A stretch of DNA of 64,000 nucleotides from G963662675 sp963676845 (GTDB lineage: Bacteria > Bacteroidota > Bacteroidia > Bacteroidales > Prolixibacteraceae), in assembly GCA_963676845.2 (NCBI GenBank), contig CAXXKK010000027.1:62001-126000 (forward strand), read 5' to 3'. A model generated the notes under the pieces. That model did not search any database and was not told the DNA's origin. It saw only the letters and a program-made list of their open reading frames with translations. Below are positions 53,020 to 63,139 of this stretch, piece by piece; position 1 is the stretch's first letter, and each line of letters opens with the position of its first letter. A program made the translations under genes and the position numbers.

Positions 53020-54291
53020 TTAACTACCAAAATCGTCAAATAATACGTTTTCATCTGGCACACCCAAATCGTACAACATTTTTTGTACTGCTGAGTTCAT
53101 CATTGGAGGTCCACACATATAGTAATTAATTTCTTCTGGTTCCTCATGTTGTTTCAGGTAATTATCAAAAATCACCTCATGAACAAATCCTACTTTATAA
53201 TCAATTCCTAATTCATCTGCCACAGGATCCTGACGGTCTAGTGCTAAATGGAAATCGAAATTAGGGAAGTTCTTTTTAATATCCATGAACTGATCGTAGT
53301 AGAACACTTCTTTCCATGAACGTGCTCCATACCAGAAAGTAACGTTTTTATTTGTCTCTTTAACCGTATGGAATAAATGGAATAAGTGAGAACGCATAGG
53401 AGCCATTCCTGCACCACCACCAATAAACATCATTTCTGCATCATTATCCCTTAAGAAGAACTCTCCGTAAGGACCAGAAACGGTTACCTTATCACCCGGT
53501 TTAAGGCTATAAATATACGAAGAACAAATTCCTGGATTTACTTTCTTGAAACCACCATTTACACGATCAAAAGGAGGGGTTGCAATACGAATATTCAGCA
53601 TCACAATATTTCCTTCTGCTGGGTGGTTCGCCATTGAATATGCACGGAAAGTAGGTTCCGGATTCTTCATTTGAAGATCAAACATTCCGAATTGTTCCCA
53701 TTCATCCCTAAATTGCTCATCAATGTCCATATCCTTAAAGTCAACATTAACTTTAGGAACATCAATTTGGATATAACCACCAGATTTGAAGTCAAGTGTT
53801 TCACCTTCCGGTAATTTGACCACAAATTCTTTGATGAATGTCGCAACATTATTATTTGATATAACTTCGCATTCCCACTTCTTAACACCAAGTACTTCTT
53901 GTGGAATTTGAAGCTTCATATCTTCCTTCACTTTTACCTGACAGGCAAGACGCCAGTCGTCACCCTGTTCTTTACGGGTAAAGAAACCTGTTTCGGTTGG
54001 AAGAATAGAGCCACCACCATCTGTTACCTGACAACGGCACATACCACAAGTTCCACCTCCACCACAAGCAGATGGCAAAAGAATTTTGTTGTTTCCAAGC
54101 GTTGAAAGTAAAGTACTTCCCGGATCAACTTCAAGCTCTATTTTACCATCGTTAATATCAATTTTAACTTTCCCCTCAGGAGTTAATTTTTTCTTTACAT
54201 ACAGTAAAATTGAAACCAGTAAAATGATAATAAATAAGAATATTACGACACTGGCTAGTATTACTGTTGTTTGAGTAGTTAAAAATATCAT
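53020..54291 (-). CDS. nqrF: Na+-NQR subunit F (NADH dehydrogenase, FAD and 2Fe-2S)
   Basis: The 423-residue subunit has one N-terminal membrane helix (about 7-30). The ferredoxin-like [2Fe-2S] domain has CGGGGTCGMCRC near residue 76 and the fourth Cys in RLACQV. The FAD domain has FRAYSMANHP (RxYS), and the NADH domain has GGGAGMAPMRSH and YYMCGPPMM. It is the electron entry point: NADH to FAD to the iron-sulfur cluster. Last gene of the six-gene operon. Confidence 0.98.
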   Translation of the reverse strand: MIFLTTQTTVILASVVIFLFIIILLVSILLYVKKKLTPEGKVKIDINDGKIELEVDPGSTLLSTLGNNKILLPSACGGGGTCGMCRCQVTDGGGSILPTETGFFTRKEQGDDWRLACQVKVKEDMKLQIPQEVLGVKKWECEVISNNNVATFIKEFVVKLPEGETLDFKSGGYIQIDVPKVNVDFKDMDIDEQFRDEWEQFGMFDLQMKNPEPTFRAYSMANHPAEGNIVMLNIRIATPPFDRVNGGFKKVNPGICSSYIYSLKPGDKVTVSGPYGEFFLRDNDAEMMFIGGGAGMAPMRSHLFHLFHTVKETNKNVTFWYGARSWKEVFYYDQFMDIKKNFPNFDFHLALDRQDPVADELGIDYKVGFVHEVIFDNYLKQHEEPEEINYYMCGPPMMNSAVQKMLYDLGVPDENVLFDDFGS

Positions 54292-54317
54292 CGTTCTAGA
54301 GTGTTTTTTAAGTTCGA

Positions 54318-54935
54318 TTATAAACTGATTCCCATAAAGCCCATGAATGCAATACCCATTAAGCCGGTTATGATGAATGTAATTCCTAATCCACGTAAAG
54401 GAGCAGGAACATTCGAGTAGCTTGTTTTTTCACGAATTGCAGCAATACCCACAATTGCTAAAAACCAACCAATACCAGAACCTAATCCGTAAACAGTAGC
54501 CTCTCCAATATTTAAGAAAGCTTTCTGTTGCATAAATAATGAACCTCCAAGGATTGCACAGTTTACAGCAATCAGCGGAAGGAATATCCCTAACTGGGTA
54601 TATAAAACGGGTGCAAACTTCTCAACAATCATCTCTACCAACTGCACCATTGATGCAATTACCGCAATAAACATGATAAAGCTTAAGAAGCTAAGATCAA
54701 CCTCTTCGAAACCGGCACCTAGCCAAGACAATGCACCTTCTGATAAGATGTAGTTCTCAAGCAGGTAGTTTACCGGAAGAGTTATCGTTAATACAAAAAT
54801 TACAGCAGCACCAAGTCCGGTAGCTGTTTTTACCGATTTCGACACAGCAAGGTATGAACACATTCCAAAGAAGTATGCAAACACCATGTTGTCGATAAAA
54901 ATAGACTTGACAAATATATTAATTAGATTTTCCAT
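54318..54935 (-). CDS. nqrE: Na+-NQR subunit E
   Basis: The 205-residue integral membrane protein has six hydrophobic helices and the NqrE/RnfA motifs FFGMCSYLAVSK with its half-membrane Cys near residue 26 and AVNCAILGG near 120. NqrD and NqrE together ligate an intramembrane iron centre through these Cys residues. It follows nqrD by 27 bp. Confidence 0.97.
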   Translation of the reverse strand: MENLINIFVKSIFIDNMVFAYFFGMCSYLAVSKSVKTATGLGAAVIFVLTITLPVNYLLENYILSEGALSWLGAGFEEVDLSFLSFIMFIAVIASMVQLVEMIVEKFAPVLYTQLGIFLPLIAVNCAILGGSLFMQQKAFLNIGEATVYGLGSGIGWFLAIVGIAAIREKTSYSNVPAPLRGLGITFIITGLMGIAFMGFMGISL

Positions 54936-54962
54936 TACTATTCTATCTAGTTGTGTTCAAAA

Positions 54963-55613
54963 TTAGTCTTCAATAAGTTTTCTGTTCTTACTGCGTTGCA
55001 CCCAAATGATAACTCCTACTGTTATCAAAGCCATAGGAGGAAGAATCATCAAACCGTTGTTTGAGTAGAAACCACCATTTGCAATGTACCAGCTTTCAGG
55101 GATGAATTTGTATCCGAAGAAACTTCCGGATCCCAAAACTTCACGGAAAAAAGCAACGATAACAAGGATTGCTCCATAACCGGCACCGTTTCCAATACCA
55201 TCAAGGAATGAAGGCCATGGTTTATTACCCAGAGCAAAAGCTTCCAAACGTCCCATAATGATACAGTTTGTAATAATCAAACCAACGAATACCGAAAGTT
55301 CTTTACTTACATCATACAAGAATGCTTTTAGAATCTGGTCAACCAAAATTACAAGTGCAGCAATCACTACAAGTTGTACAATAATCCTAATCCTGTTAGG
55401 GATTGTATTCCTTAATAAGGAAATAATCACGTTTGCAAAGGCCAAAACCAGTGTTACTGATATTGCCATAACAATTGCAGGTTTCATTTGAGCTGTTACA
55501 GCCAAAGCTGAACAGATACCCAATACCTGAACTGTAATAGGGTTATCGCTGTTAAGCGGATTTGTTAATAACCCTAGGTTTTTCTTTGAAAATAAAGGTT
55601 CTTTATCGCTCAT
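54963..55613 (-). CDS. nqrD: Na+-NQR subunit D
   Basis: The 216-residue membrane protein is homologous in fold to NqrE. Cys-bearing motifs QVLGICSALAVTAQ near residue 29 and ITNCIIMGRLEAFA near 114 match NqrD, with the ILPPMA motif near the C-terminus. It starts 6 bp after nqrC and pairs with NqrE around the intramembrane iron. Confidence 0.97.
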   Translation of the reverse strand: MSDKEPLFSKKNLGLLTNPLNSDNPITVQVLGICSALAVTAQMKPAIVMAISVTLVLAFANVIISLLRNTIPNRIRIIVQLVVIAALVILVDQILKAFLYDVSKELSVFVGLIITNCIIMGRLEAFALGNKPWPSFLDGIGNGAGYGAILVIVAFFREVLGSGSFFGYKFIPESWYIANGGFYSNNGLMILPPMALITVGVIIWVQRSKNRKLIED

Positions 55614-55619
55614 TTTCTC

Positions 55620-56315
55620 TTATTTTTTCTGGTTGAAAAAAGCATTGTATGCGCCTAGGTCTTCAAGCAACATTTCCTGCAAAGCTTTTGAAGTAATAGT
55701 ACCTCCCGATATTCCATCTACACTATGCTCTGCAGGTGCAACTTCTCCAGCTTTGGCTACGATGATTGAAGCAAAACTACCATCTGCATCGAAGATTGTT
55801 TTTCCTGGAAATTGCTCCTGAAATGGGGTTGATGCAATTTCAGCACCCAATCCTGGAGTTTCACCTTCATGATCAAAGGTTGCACCATAAATCGTATTCA
55901 TGTCGGAGTTGACCGAAATATACCCCCAAATTGGTCCCCAAAGACCTGTTCCGTACATGGGAAGGATATATTTAATATCACCATCAATCTGACATTCATA
56001 AACTGGCAAAGCTCTTTCTTCAAGATCTTTTGCCCGTTCTTTCTTTAAGTCAACATCAAAAGCAACAGCATCTACTTCTTCACCAACAGAATTAATAACG
56101 TAAGTATTTACGATTTTATCTGCATAGATTTCTTCTGCATCCAAGGCAGTAGCCTCAATATTCACAGAAGCAAGTATGTTTTGCTTTTTCTCTATTTCGC
56201 TGTTCTTATCCTGGAATGGTTTCAGGTTTGTAGCCGCTACTGATAAAACTGTAGCAACAATAATTACCATTACCGAGGCATATAAAAATGTGTATACATT
56301 ACCGTTCCTGTCCAT
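55620..56315 (-). CDS. nqrC: Na+-NQR subunit C (covalent FMN)
   Basis: From ATG 56315 (231 residues) the protein starts with the conserved MDRNGNVYTFLYASVMVI. It has one membrane helix and ends its periplasmic FMN-binding domain with DGISGGTITSKALQ, where Thr accepts FMN from ApbE. An upstream ATG at 56342 overlaps the nqrB stop and adds nine residues not typical of the family; it cannot be excluded. Confidence 0.95.
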   Translation of the reverse strand: MDRNGNVYTFLYASVMVIIVATVLSVAATNLKPFQDKNSEIEKKQNILASVNIEATALDAEEIYADKIVNTYVINSVGEEVDAVAFDVDLKKERAKDLEERALPVYECQIDGDIKYILPMYGTGLWGPIWGYISVNSDMNTIYGATFDHEGETPGLGAEIASTPFQEQFPGKTIFDADGSFASIIVAKAGEVAPAEHSVDGISGGTITSKALQEMLLEDLGAYNAFFNQKK

Positions 56316-56334
56316 CTTTGTAGTCTTTGTAAGG

Positions 56335-57495
56335 TTAAGCATTAACTTTTGCCCGTTTTAAACGGCGTTTTATATTTCCCTCAACCACATAGTGGTCAAT
56401 AAGCGGTGCAAATGTGTTCATCAACAAGATCGCAAGCATCATTCCTTCCGGATATGCAGGGTTTACCACACGGATAAGAACTGCAAGGAAGCCAATAAGG
56501 AAACCATAAATCCATTTCCCTTTGTCGGTTTGTGCAGCTGAAACCGGATCTGTAGCCATAAATACAGCACCAAAAGCAAAACCACCAATAATTAGGTGTT
56601 GCCAGAATGGCATTGCCATATAAACATTATCACCAGCAAAAATATTCAGCAATAAGCCCATCACGACTCCACCTAAAACGGTAGAAAGCATGATTTTCCA
56701 GTTACCCACTTTTGTGATAAGTAAGAAGATCGCACCAATAAGGATTGCCAAAGTTGAAGTTTCTCCGATTGATCCGGGAATCAATCCAACGAATGCATTC
56801 CAAACATCAAAGTCAACTATTCCGGAAACGGCATTCGCCATTGGAGTAGCACCAGTAAAACCATCAGCCAAATTTTCAACACCACTTGCCGAAATCCAAA
56901 CTGAGTCACCTGACATTTGACTTGGATAAGCAAAGAATAAGAACGCCCTTGCTACCAAAGCAGGGTTCCAGATATTCATTCCTGTTCCACCAAAAACCTC
57001 TTTACCAAAGACAACGGCAAAGGCTGTAGCCAAAGCAATCATCCAAAGAGGAGTATTAACAGGCATAATCAAAGGGATTAGGAAACCAGAAACGAGGAAT
57101 CCTTCATTTACATCATGTCCCCGGAACTGGGCGAATATAAATTCAATTCCCAACCCAACAACATAAGACACTACTATAATTGGTAATACTTTTAGCAAAC
57201 CGAATAAGAACATGTCAAAAAATCCGGCTGTTTCTAATTGTCCTAAAGCTCCAAAATGCTGATACCCCACATTGTACATACCAACCAATAAAGCTGGCAC
57301 CAATGCCATAACCACAATACTCATTGTTCTTTTCAAATCGGAGTAATCGTGAATATGTGATCCTGATTTTGAAGTGCTTTTAGGGACAAATGCAAAAGTA
57401 AAGAACGCATCATGTGTAGAATGCAACCAATGGTATTTGGCTCCCTTCTGTACATGTGGTTTCGTTTTTTCAAAAAAGTTTTTTATCGCTTTCAT
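56335..57495 (-). CDS. nqrB: Na+-NQR subunit B (covalent FMN, membrane)
   Basis: The 386-residue membrane subunit has about ten helices. The FMN attachment motif is GFTGATPMA near residue 218 (Thr target of ApbE). The quinone/riboflavin region and FGKEVFGGTGMNIWNPALVAR near 168 are typical. NqrB is the main path for Na+ movement. It follows nqrA by 30 bp. Confidence 0.97.
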   Translation of the reverse strand: MKAIKNFFEKTKPHVQKGAKYHWLHSTHDAFFTFAFVPKSTSKSGSHIHDYSDLKRTMSIVVMALVPALLVGMYNVGYQHFGALGQLETAGFFDMFLFGLLKVLPIIVVSYVVGLGIEFIFAQFRGHDVNEGFLVSGFLIPLIMPVNTPLWMIALATAFAVVFGKEVFGGTGMNIWNPALVARAFLFFAYPSQMSGDSVWISASGVENLADGFTGATPMANAVSGIVDFDVWNAFVGLIPGSIGETSTLAILIGAIFLLITKVGNWKIMLSTVLGGVVMGLLLNIFAGDNVYMAMPFWQHLIIGGFAFGAVFMATDPVSAAQTDKGKWIYGFLIGFLAVLIRVVNPAYPEGMMLAILLMNTFAPLIDHYVVEGNIKRRLKRAKVNA

Positions 57496-57525
57496 CGAGT
57501 ATTATATTTTTTCAAGCAATTCTAC

Positions 57526-58878
57526 TTAAGCCATTTCCTTAATCATTGAATCAATTCCTTCCCTAATAATGTCCTGTACTTTTATTTTTGAAGTACAAGC
57601 ATATTCACACAAGGCAAAATCTTCTTCAATTACTTCGTAAATACCAAGTTGTTCCATTTTATCGATATCGTTCGCCAAAATAGCTTTCAATAAATAAACA
57701 GGAAGAATATCCATGGGCAACAGGTCTTCGTATTGACCACTCAATACAAAAGCTCTTTCAGCGCCATGCATATTGGCATTTAACACATATTCTTTTTTAG
57801 GGAATAAGCTTGAGAAGAATGTTTTCGTTGCAGAAAACTTATCAATTCCAGGTGTGGCCCAGCCTAAAAACTCGTACTCATCACCTTCAGGGATTACTGT
57901 AATTTGATGATCAAAAAAACCAAGATATCCATCATTGTTAACCTTAGTTCCCGTTAACACATTACCACTAACGATCCGTTCATTGGATTCTTGTTTGGTT
58001 TTTCCACTAACAATCGAAGAGATCTCTGCTCCTTGAATTGTTTTGTAGTACTTCGGAGCTTTAACCTCTGAACCGTTTAGCACGATTGTTTTTTTCAGGT
58101 CAAGTTTTCCTTGTTCAAACAAACGCCCAATAAAAACTAAAGCCTGAACAGATAATGTCCACACTACTTCACCTTTATTAAGTGGAGAAACATGATGGAT
58201 TTGAATTCCAACATTTCCCGCAGGATGAGGCCCGTCAAACGTATTTACAGTTACATTCTTCAAAGAAGAAAAAATACCAGAACTTTGTTTTGACGATACT
58301 CCCAGGTTAACTGAGCCCGCAGTTAATTTGCTTAATGCATCAATACCTGTTTGAATTGCTGATTTCTCATCTTTATACATAAATTCATAATCAGGTGCCA
58401 GTGGACTTGATTCGAATCCTGAGATGAAAATATCCTTAGGTGAGTCTGCTGGATTAGCAAGCGAACCATAAGGACGTTGCTTAATAAATGGCCAAAGACC
58501 ACTTTTTAACAGTTGCTCTTTAATTTCATCAGGAGAAAGTTTTGAAGGATCTGTTTTTGAATATTCCAGATACTCTTCTTTACCATCTGCTTCAACTACA
58601 ATTTCTAAAATTTTACGTCGTTCTCCACGATTAATTGCTTTAACAATACCGCTAACCGGAGAAGTGAATAAAATTTCTGGATTGTATTTGTCGAAAAACA
58701 AAGCGTCACCAGCTTTTACCTGTGCATCAACCTTAACACTTAATTTAGGAGTTAAGCCAGAAAAATCTGTTGGCTTAAGGGCAATGGTTTTAGGAGCCGG
58801 ACATTCTTCAAGAACAGTGTCAGCAACTCCTGATAACCGGATATCTAATCCGCGTTTTAATTTAAAATGCTTTGACAT
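57526..58878 (-). CDS. nqrA: Na+-NQR subunit A
   Basis: The 450-residue peripheral subunit starts HFKLKRGLDIRLSG, characteristic of NqrA, and contains FTSPVSGIVKAINRGERR near residue 71, WPFIKQRPYG near 133 and a C-terminal cysteine-containing LCEYACTSKIKVQDII. It sits on the cytosolic side of NqrB. First gene of the operon, behind a clear promoter. Confidence 0.97.
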   Translation of the reverse strand: MSKHFKLKRGLDIRLSGVADTVLEECPAPKTIALKPTDFSGLTPKLSVKVDAQVKAGDALFFDKYNPEILFTSPVSGIVKAINRGERRKILEIVVEADGKEEYLEYSKTDPSKLSPDEIKEQLLKSGLWPFIKQRPYGSLANPADSPKDIFISGFESSPLAPDYEFMYKDEKSAIQTGIDALSKLTAGSVNLGVSSKQSSGIFSSLKNVTVNTFDGPHPAGNVGIQIHHVSPLNKGEVVWTLSVQALVFIGRLFEQGKLDLKKTIVLNGSEVKAPKYYKTIQGAEISSIVSGKTKQESNERIVSGNVLTGTKVNNDGYLGFFDHQITVIPEGDEYEFLGWATPGIDKFSATKTFFSSLFPKKEYVLNANMHGAERAFVLSGQYEDLLPMDILPVYLLKAILANDIDKMEQLGIYEVIEEDFALCEYACTSKIKVQDIIREGIDSMIKEMA

Positions 58879-58914
58879 TGTAATCCCTTATTGTGTTTAA
58901 TTTATTTAGGTAGG

Positions 58915-58947
58915 CAAAAGTATATAATATTGAAAACTTTTCACAAT
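58915..58947 (-). promoter_or_regulatory. Promoter of the nqr operon
   Basis: On the minus strand, ATTG (58947-58944), a 21-nt spacer and TACTTTTG (58922-58915) fit the phylum consensus, 37 bp before nqrA. Confidence 0.6.
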
Positions 58948-59087
58948 CTTTGTCTAAAGCAATCTGAACAAATACAGATATTTAAATAAATCAAGGAATT
59001 AAACCGCAAGAAATAAACAATTGTATTCTTCGTTTTAATGAAGAAAAAATATAAACAATGTTTAAAATCACTACATTTTTGAAGGAA

Positions 59088-60371
59088 ATGAAACTATTTC
59101 TTAAAATTCTGCCTACATTTTTGTTCGTTATCTTTTCATTAATTTCTTTTGGGCAATCGGAAAGTGATTACTATTACCAAAATGCAATTTTCAAAGAAGA
59201 CATAAAAACAGTTCAACTATATAAGTTTGGTTTTGAAATGAGTCACCCTATAATCAGCCTCAACTCCGAGGAACAACTCATCCTAAAATTTGACGAACTA
59301 ACAACTGATATCCACAACTATTATTATACGCTAATTCATTGCGATACCAATTGGAAAGAATCTTACCTGGTTCAAAGTGATTACCTGGAAGGCTTTTACG
59401 AAAATCCGATAACCGACTATTTGCCAAGTTTTAACACCTCAATGGATTACATTAATTATCAATTACTTTTTCCAAACGAAGATATTAAGCTCAAATATTC
59501 AGGCAATTATGCTCTTGTAGTATATGAAGACAGGGATATGGAAAAACTCGTTCTTACCAGACGGTTTCAGGTACTTGAACGGAAAGCTGGTGTTACAGGA
59601 GAAGTTAAACGAGCTACTTTTGACCCTTATCTGGGAGACAACCAGGAAGTTGACTTTAAAATCGATTTAAACAATCTAAATGTTCGTAATCCTCATGAAG
59701 AAATAAAAGTGGTTGTAATGAAAAATCAAGATTGGGACAATGCTATAACCAATTTAAAGCCACTTTTTATTAAAGGAACTCAACTGGACTATGATTATAA
59801 TGAAGAAAATGTTTTCCCCGGAGGAAATGAATACCGGTATTTTGATGCTCGTTCCCATCAATACAATGGAGAATACGTTGACCTGATTGATTTCTTCAGG
59901 CCCTACTATCATTTCACCCTAACACCATCAGCCCCTCGGGTAAATGATAAATATTTCAGCTACGAAGAAATGAATGGAAACTATGTCATCCAAAGCTCAG
60001 ACAGCTATGTTGACGATCCTGATACGGAGTGTGATTATTTTTTCGTTCACTTCACCCTTGATATGCCATCCCAACTATTAGGAGGTTCTGTGCATGTTTT
60101 TGGAGAACTTACAGATTGGGGCACAAATGCAACAAATGTAATGACCTGGAATTACGAAACCAATGTCTACGAATTAAGCATGCTCTTAAAACAAGGGTAT
60201 TATAATTATGAGTATGTTTTTGTTCCTGAAGACTCATCAAAGGCTGATGAAACGTGGCTGGAAGGCAGTCATTATGAAACAGAAAATGAGTATCAGATAT
60301 TAGTTTATTACAAAAGTCTTTCCGGGAAATACTACCAGCTCATCGGATATCAGGTTCTTAACTCTTTCTAA
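59088..60371 (+). CDS. Type IX secretion system plug protein (DUF5103)
   Basis: From ATG 59088 the protein has 427 residues. A signal peptide ends SLISFGQ near residue 22. The N-terminal beta-rich domain (about 30-150; LIHCDTNWKESYLVQSDYLEGFYENPI) and the later GGSVHVFGELTDWG and YYNYEYVFVP segments are typical of the T9SS plug family, which closes the SprA outer-membrane pore in the absence of cargo. This implies the organism has T9SS. An in-frame ATG at 59058 adds ten residues before the signal peptide. Confidence 0.9.
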   Translation: MKLFLKILPTFLFVIFSLISFGQSESDYYYQNAIFKEDIKTVQLYKFGFEMSHPIISLNSEEQLILKFDELTTDIHNYYYTLIHCDTNWKESYLVQSDYLEGFYENPITDYLPSFNTSMDYINYQLLFPNEDIKLKYSGNYALVVYEDRDMEKLVLTRRFQVLERKAGVTGEVKRATFDPYLGDNQEVDFKIDLNNLNVRNPHEEIKVVVMKNQDWDNAITNLKPLFIKGTQLDYDYNEENVFPGGNEYRYFDARSHQYNGEYVDLIDFFRPYYHFTLTPSAPRVNDKYFSYEEMNGNYVIQSSDSYVDDPDTECDYFFVHFTLDMPSQLLGGSVHVFGELTDWGTNATNVMTWNYETNVYELSMLLKQGYYNYEYVFVPEDSSKADETWLEGSHYETENEYQILVYYKSLSGKYYQLIGYQVLNSF

Positions 60372-62452
60372 CGCACAATTTTCAAAGTACCCTCACCTTT
60401 CTCAAAAGGAATAGTAAAATGAAAATCAGATCCTTTATTGGGTTCAGAATTAACTTCAATTTTACCTCCTAATAAAACAGCATAATGCTGCGCTATTGCC
60501 AAGCCCAGTCCAGTGCCTTCATATTCACGAGTTGTCCTATTATCAATTTGGTGGAAACGATCAAAAATACGCTCTAAGTCCCCGGAAGCAATGCCAATAC
60601 CTGTATCTTTCACGAAAAACATCAACTTCTCATTACTAATCATTTTATAGCCGAACTCAACCTCTCCCATAGGAGTAAACTTAATGGCATTATCCAAAAG
60701 TTTCTTTATAATTTCCAATAACAAATATCGATCTGTAGAAACACCAAACTTGGGATTTGCATTTTCATTACTTAATTTCAAGCGTATAGGTTTATTGGAA
60801 ACTTCCATACTATAATCTTTGTAAAGCTCAACAAACAAGTCATTTATCTTACAGAATTTTTTAGAGACAACTACCTGCTTACTCTCAATTTTTGAGATAC
60901 TAATCATATCATTAATCATCTCCATCAATAACTTACCATTACTAATAATTACATCCAGAAAACGATTCTTTTCTTCCATGTCAAAATCAGAAGAACCTAA
61001 CATTCTACTAAAACCAATAATAGCATTCATAGGAGTTCTTATTTCATGAGAAATATTTGCCAGGAAAGCAGATTTTAGCTGGTCGGCTTCTTCTGCTTTT
61101 AGCTTGGCTTTCTCTAGATTTATCTCCGCGATTTTGCGTTTAGATATATCTCTTGCGATGGAAATAACCGAATTATCATCCAATTTTGCAATCCGCATCT
61201 CAAACATCATTGTACCTTTAGCCACATCCAAAGCATACTCGATGGTTTCAATGCTGTCTTTCTTAATTGAATCCTGTATGCATTTATAAATCTTCCGAGA
61301 CATATTTTCAGAAAAACCAACTTCAAAAATTGAATTACCAATTATATCATCAGGTTTTATATCTAATGATTCCGAATCTTTCATTACGAAATCAACATAA
61401 ATCCCATCTGAATCAATAATGAAAAACAAATCAGGAATAGCCTCCAATAAAACCTTATACCTTATACGGCTTTGTTGAAGACTAAGAATACTTTTCTCCT
61501 TGTCCGTTATATCTTTAAAAACACATAACAAACTTCCTTCTTCAAGTTGATGGGCATACAAATCAACCCATTTATCCATATGCTCTAAATAAATCTCTAA
61601 ATGGTTCGTTTTTGGGAACATAAAGAAATTATGCCAATCAAAAGTATTTCTAAAAATCTTAGGAAAAATAACTGCGGCATCAACATTCTTTACTTCTCTG
61701 GCTTTCACATTGAAAAGAGCCTCAAACGCATGATTTGCACTAACGGTATGAATACCTGTTGGGTTTCCCGTTGCATCCCTATTTATTTTCACTTGTAACA
61801 AACCGTGCTTAAATGTTCTAAAATTATTGGATATCAGCTCCTCAGCATCAGAAACCTTAGACTTTAGTTCCTTAAGGTCAAACTCAACTTTCCATGAAAA
61901 TAAGAGAAGGACAAGGAACACAACAGTAAAACCAAAATACGGATTAAGAACATATTCATTTCTTTGCCAAATAATTGAAGCAGCCTCCTGAATTCTTTCA
62001 GCTTCAATTAAATGATAAGTTATTGATGCAATCCCCACAACATAAAACAACGCTAATTTTCTTGGTCGCTGGTCAAAAAACAATAAGAAAAGAAGTCCGG
62101 CAACTAAAGACAAAACATGCTGTTGAACGGTTGATTGAATACTCAATATGGCATCTGGCTTCGAAACGAAAAAGAAATAAAGTCCAATTGGCATTAAATA
62201 CACCATATTAATAGCACAAGTCACACGTGCATTTCGCAAGCAATAAAAAGCAGCAAAAAACAAAGCAAAGGTGGTTACAAAACCAGGGAAGCAATCATAA
62301 CTAGACTTACCCGTAAAATCAAGAATCAGATTTACAATACTGTATAATAATCCAACGGAAAATACAACATGTAATCCAATAACCTTTCGCCTTTCATCTT
62401 TTGAGTTAAATTGATAGGGTTTGATTATAAATTGAGTTATTAATTTTAGCAT
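60368..62452 (-). CDS. Membrane histidine kinase with two PAS domains
   Basis: The 694-residue kinase has about six membrane helices in its first 190 residues. A short coiled coil and two PAS-like domains follow (about 212-315 and 325-440; LLEAIPDLFFIIDSDGIYVDF in the second). The dimerisation domain has FLANISHEIRTPMNAIIGFS, with the phospho-accepting His near 465. The ATPase domain has N-box LLDNAIKFT and G-boxes DTGIGI and GTGLGLA. No receiver domain or partner regulator is adjacent. Its 3' end overlaps the plug gene's stop by 4 bp; no functional link is evident. Confidence 0.93.
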   Translation of the reverse strand: MLKLITQFIIKPYQFNSKDERRKVIGLHVVFSVGLLYSIVNLILDFTGKSSYDCFPGFVTTFALFFAAFYCLRNARVTCAINMVYLMPIGLYFFFVSKPDAILSIQSTVQQHVLSLVAGLLFLLFFDQRPRKLALFYVVGIASITYHLIEAERIQEAASIIWQRNEYVLNPYFGFTVVFLVLLLFSWKVEFDLKELKSKVSDAEELISNNFRTFKHGLLQVKINRDATGNPTGIHTVSANHAFEALFNVKAREVKNVDAAVIFPKIFRNTFDWHNFFMFPKTNHLEIYLEHMDKWVDLYAHQLEEGSLLCVFKDITDKEKSILSLQQSRIRYKVLLEAIPDLFFIIDSDGIYVDFVMKDSESLDIKPDDIIGNSIFEVGFSENMSRKIYKCIQDSIKKDSIETIEYALDVAKGTMMFEMRIAKLDDNSVISIARDISKRKIAEINLEKAKLKAEEADQLKSAFLANISHEIRTPMNAIIGFSRMLGSSDFDMEEKNRFLDVIISNGKLLMEMINDMISISKIESKQVVVSKKFCKINDLFVELYKDYSMEVSNKPIRLKLSNENANPKFGVSTDRYLLLEIIKKLLDNAIKFTPMGEVEFGYKMISNEKLMFFVKDTGIGIASGDLERIFDRFHQIDNRTTREYEGTGLGLAIAQHYAVLLGGKIEVNSEPNKGSDFHFTIPFEKGEGTLKIVR

Positions 62453-62667
62453 GAAGCGCTCAGTCTAATTAGTGGAATAAATATAGCAATTTTTAATATT
62501 TATTAGTCTTTTCAAGCCTTACACATATAACATTGACACTTAAAATCAGGCACAAATTGGAGTACTTTTTTCAATACTGAACTATCAACATCTTACTCAA
62601 AATTTAAAAAGTTTAAGTAATAAACTTAAAATCACATCAGATCGTTTTTTTTTGATCACGGAACATT

Positions 62668-62675
62668 TAAATTTG
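62668..62675 (+). promoter_or_regulatory. Candidate -7 element for the DivIC-like gene
   Basis: TAAATTTG is a perfect TAnnTTTG, 21 bp before the ATG at 62697. A longer frame starting at 62652 would begin upstream of it. Confidence 0.4.
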
Positions 62676-62696
62676 TTCATAGGAATTCATTACCCC

Positions 62697-62996
62697 ATGA
62701 AAAAATTACTGAGTATATTCTGGAAAAAAGTAAAAACAAAATATGGAATAGCACTTTTACTATTCCTTGTTTGGATTCTTCTTTTTGATGAACACAACCT
62801 CGTTCAACAAAATGAAAACAGGGAAAAACTGGAACAGTTATCAGAACAAGAAGCTTTTTTAAAAGAAAAAATAGTATCCGATCAGCAAAAAATAAAAGAA
62901 TTAAAAACGAACCAAGAAAACCTCGAAAAATTTGCAAGAGAACAATTTCTAATGAGCAAAGAAAACGAAGACGTTTTTATTATAATTGAAGAATAG
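62697..62996 (+). CDS. FtsL/DivIC-family septum formation protein
   Basis: From ATG 62697 the protein has 99 residues. It has a basic cytosolic tail, one membrane helix (about 15-33), a periplasmic coiled coil (about 38-75) and EKFAREQFLMSKENEDVFII at the end, matching the DivIC/FtsB signature. Such proteins link FtsQ and FtsL to the septal cell-wall synthase. It is divergent from the histidine kinase gene. Confidence 0.9.
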   Translation: MKKLLSIFWKKVKTKYGIALLLFLVWILLFDEHNLVQQNENREKLEQLSEQEAFLKEKIVSDQQKIKELKTNQENLEKFAREQFLMSKENEDVFIIIEE

Positions 62997-63139
62997 TACC
63001 TCCTTTAAGATTCGTTTACATTCATTATACATTTTTATTATTCAATAAGCTTAAATATGCGTTTATTTAATAAGTAAGTGAATTTACCTATTTGTTTAAT
63101 AAATGTTTTTTTTTAAATTGAATTGTATTTCAAGCAAAT

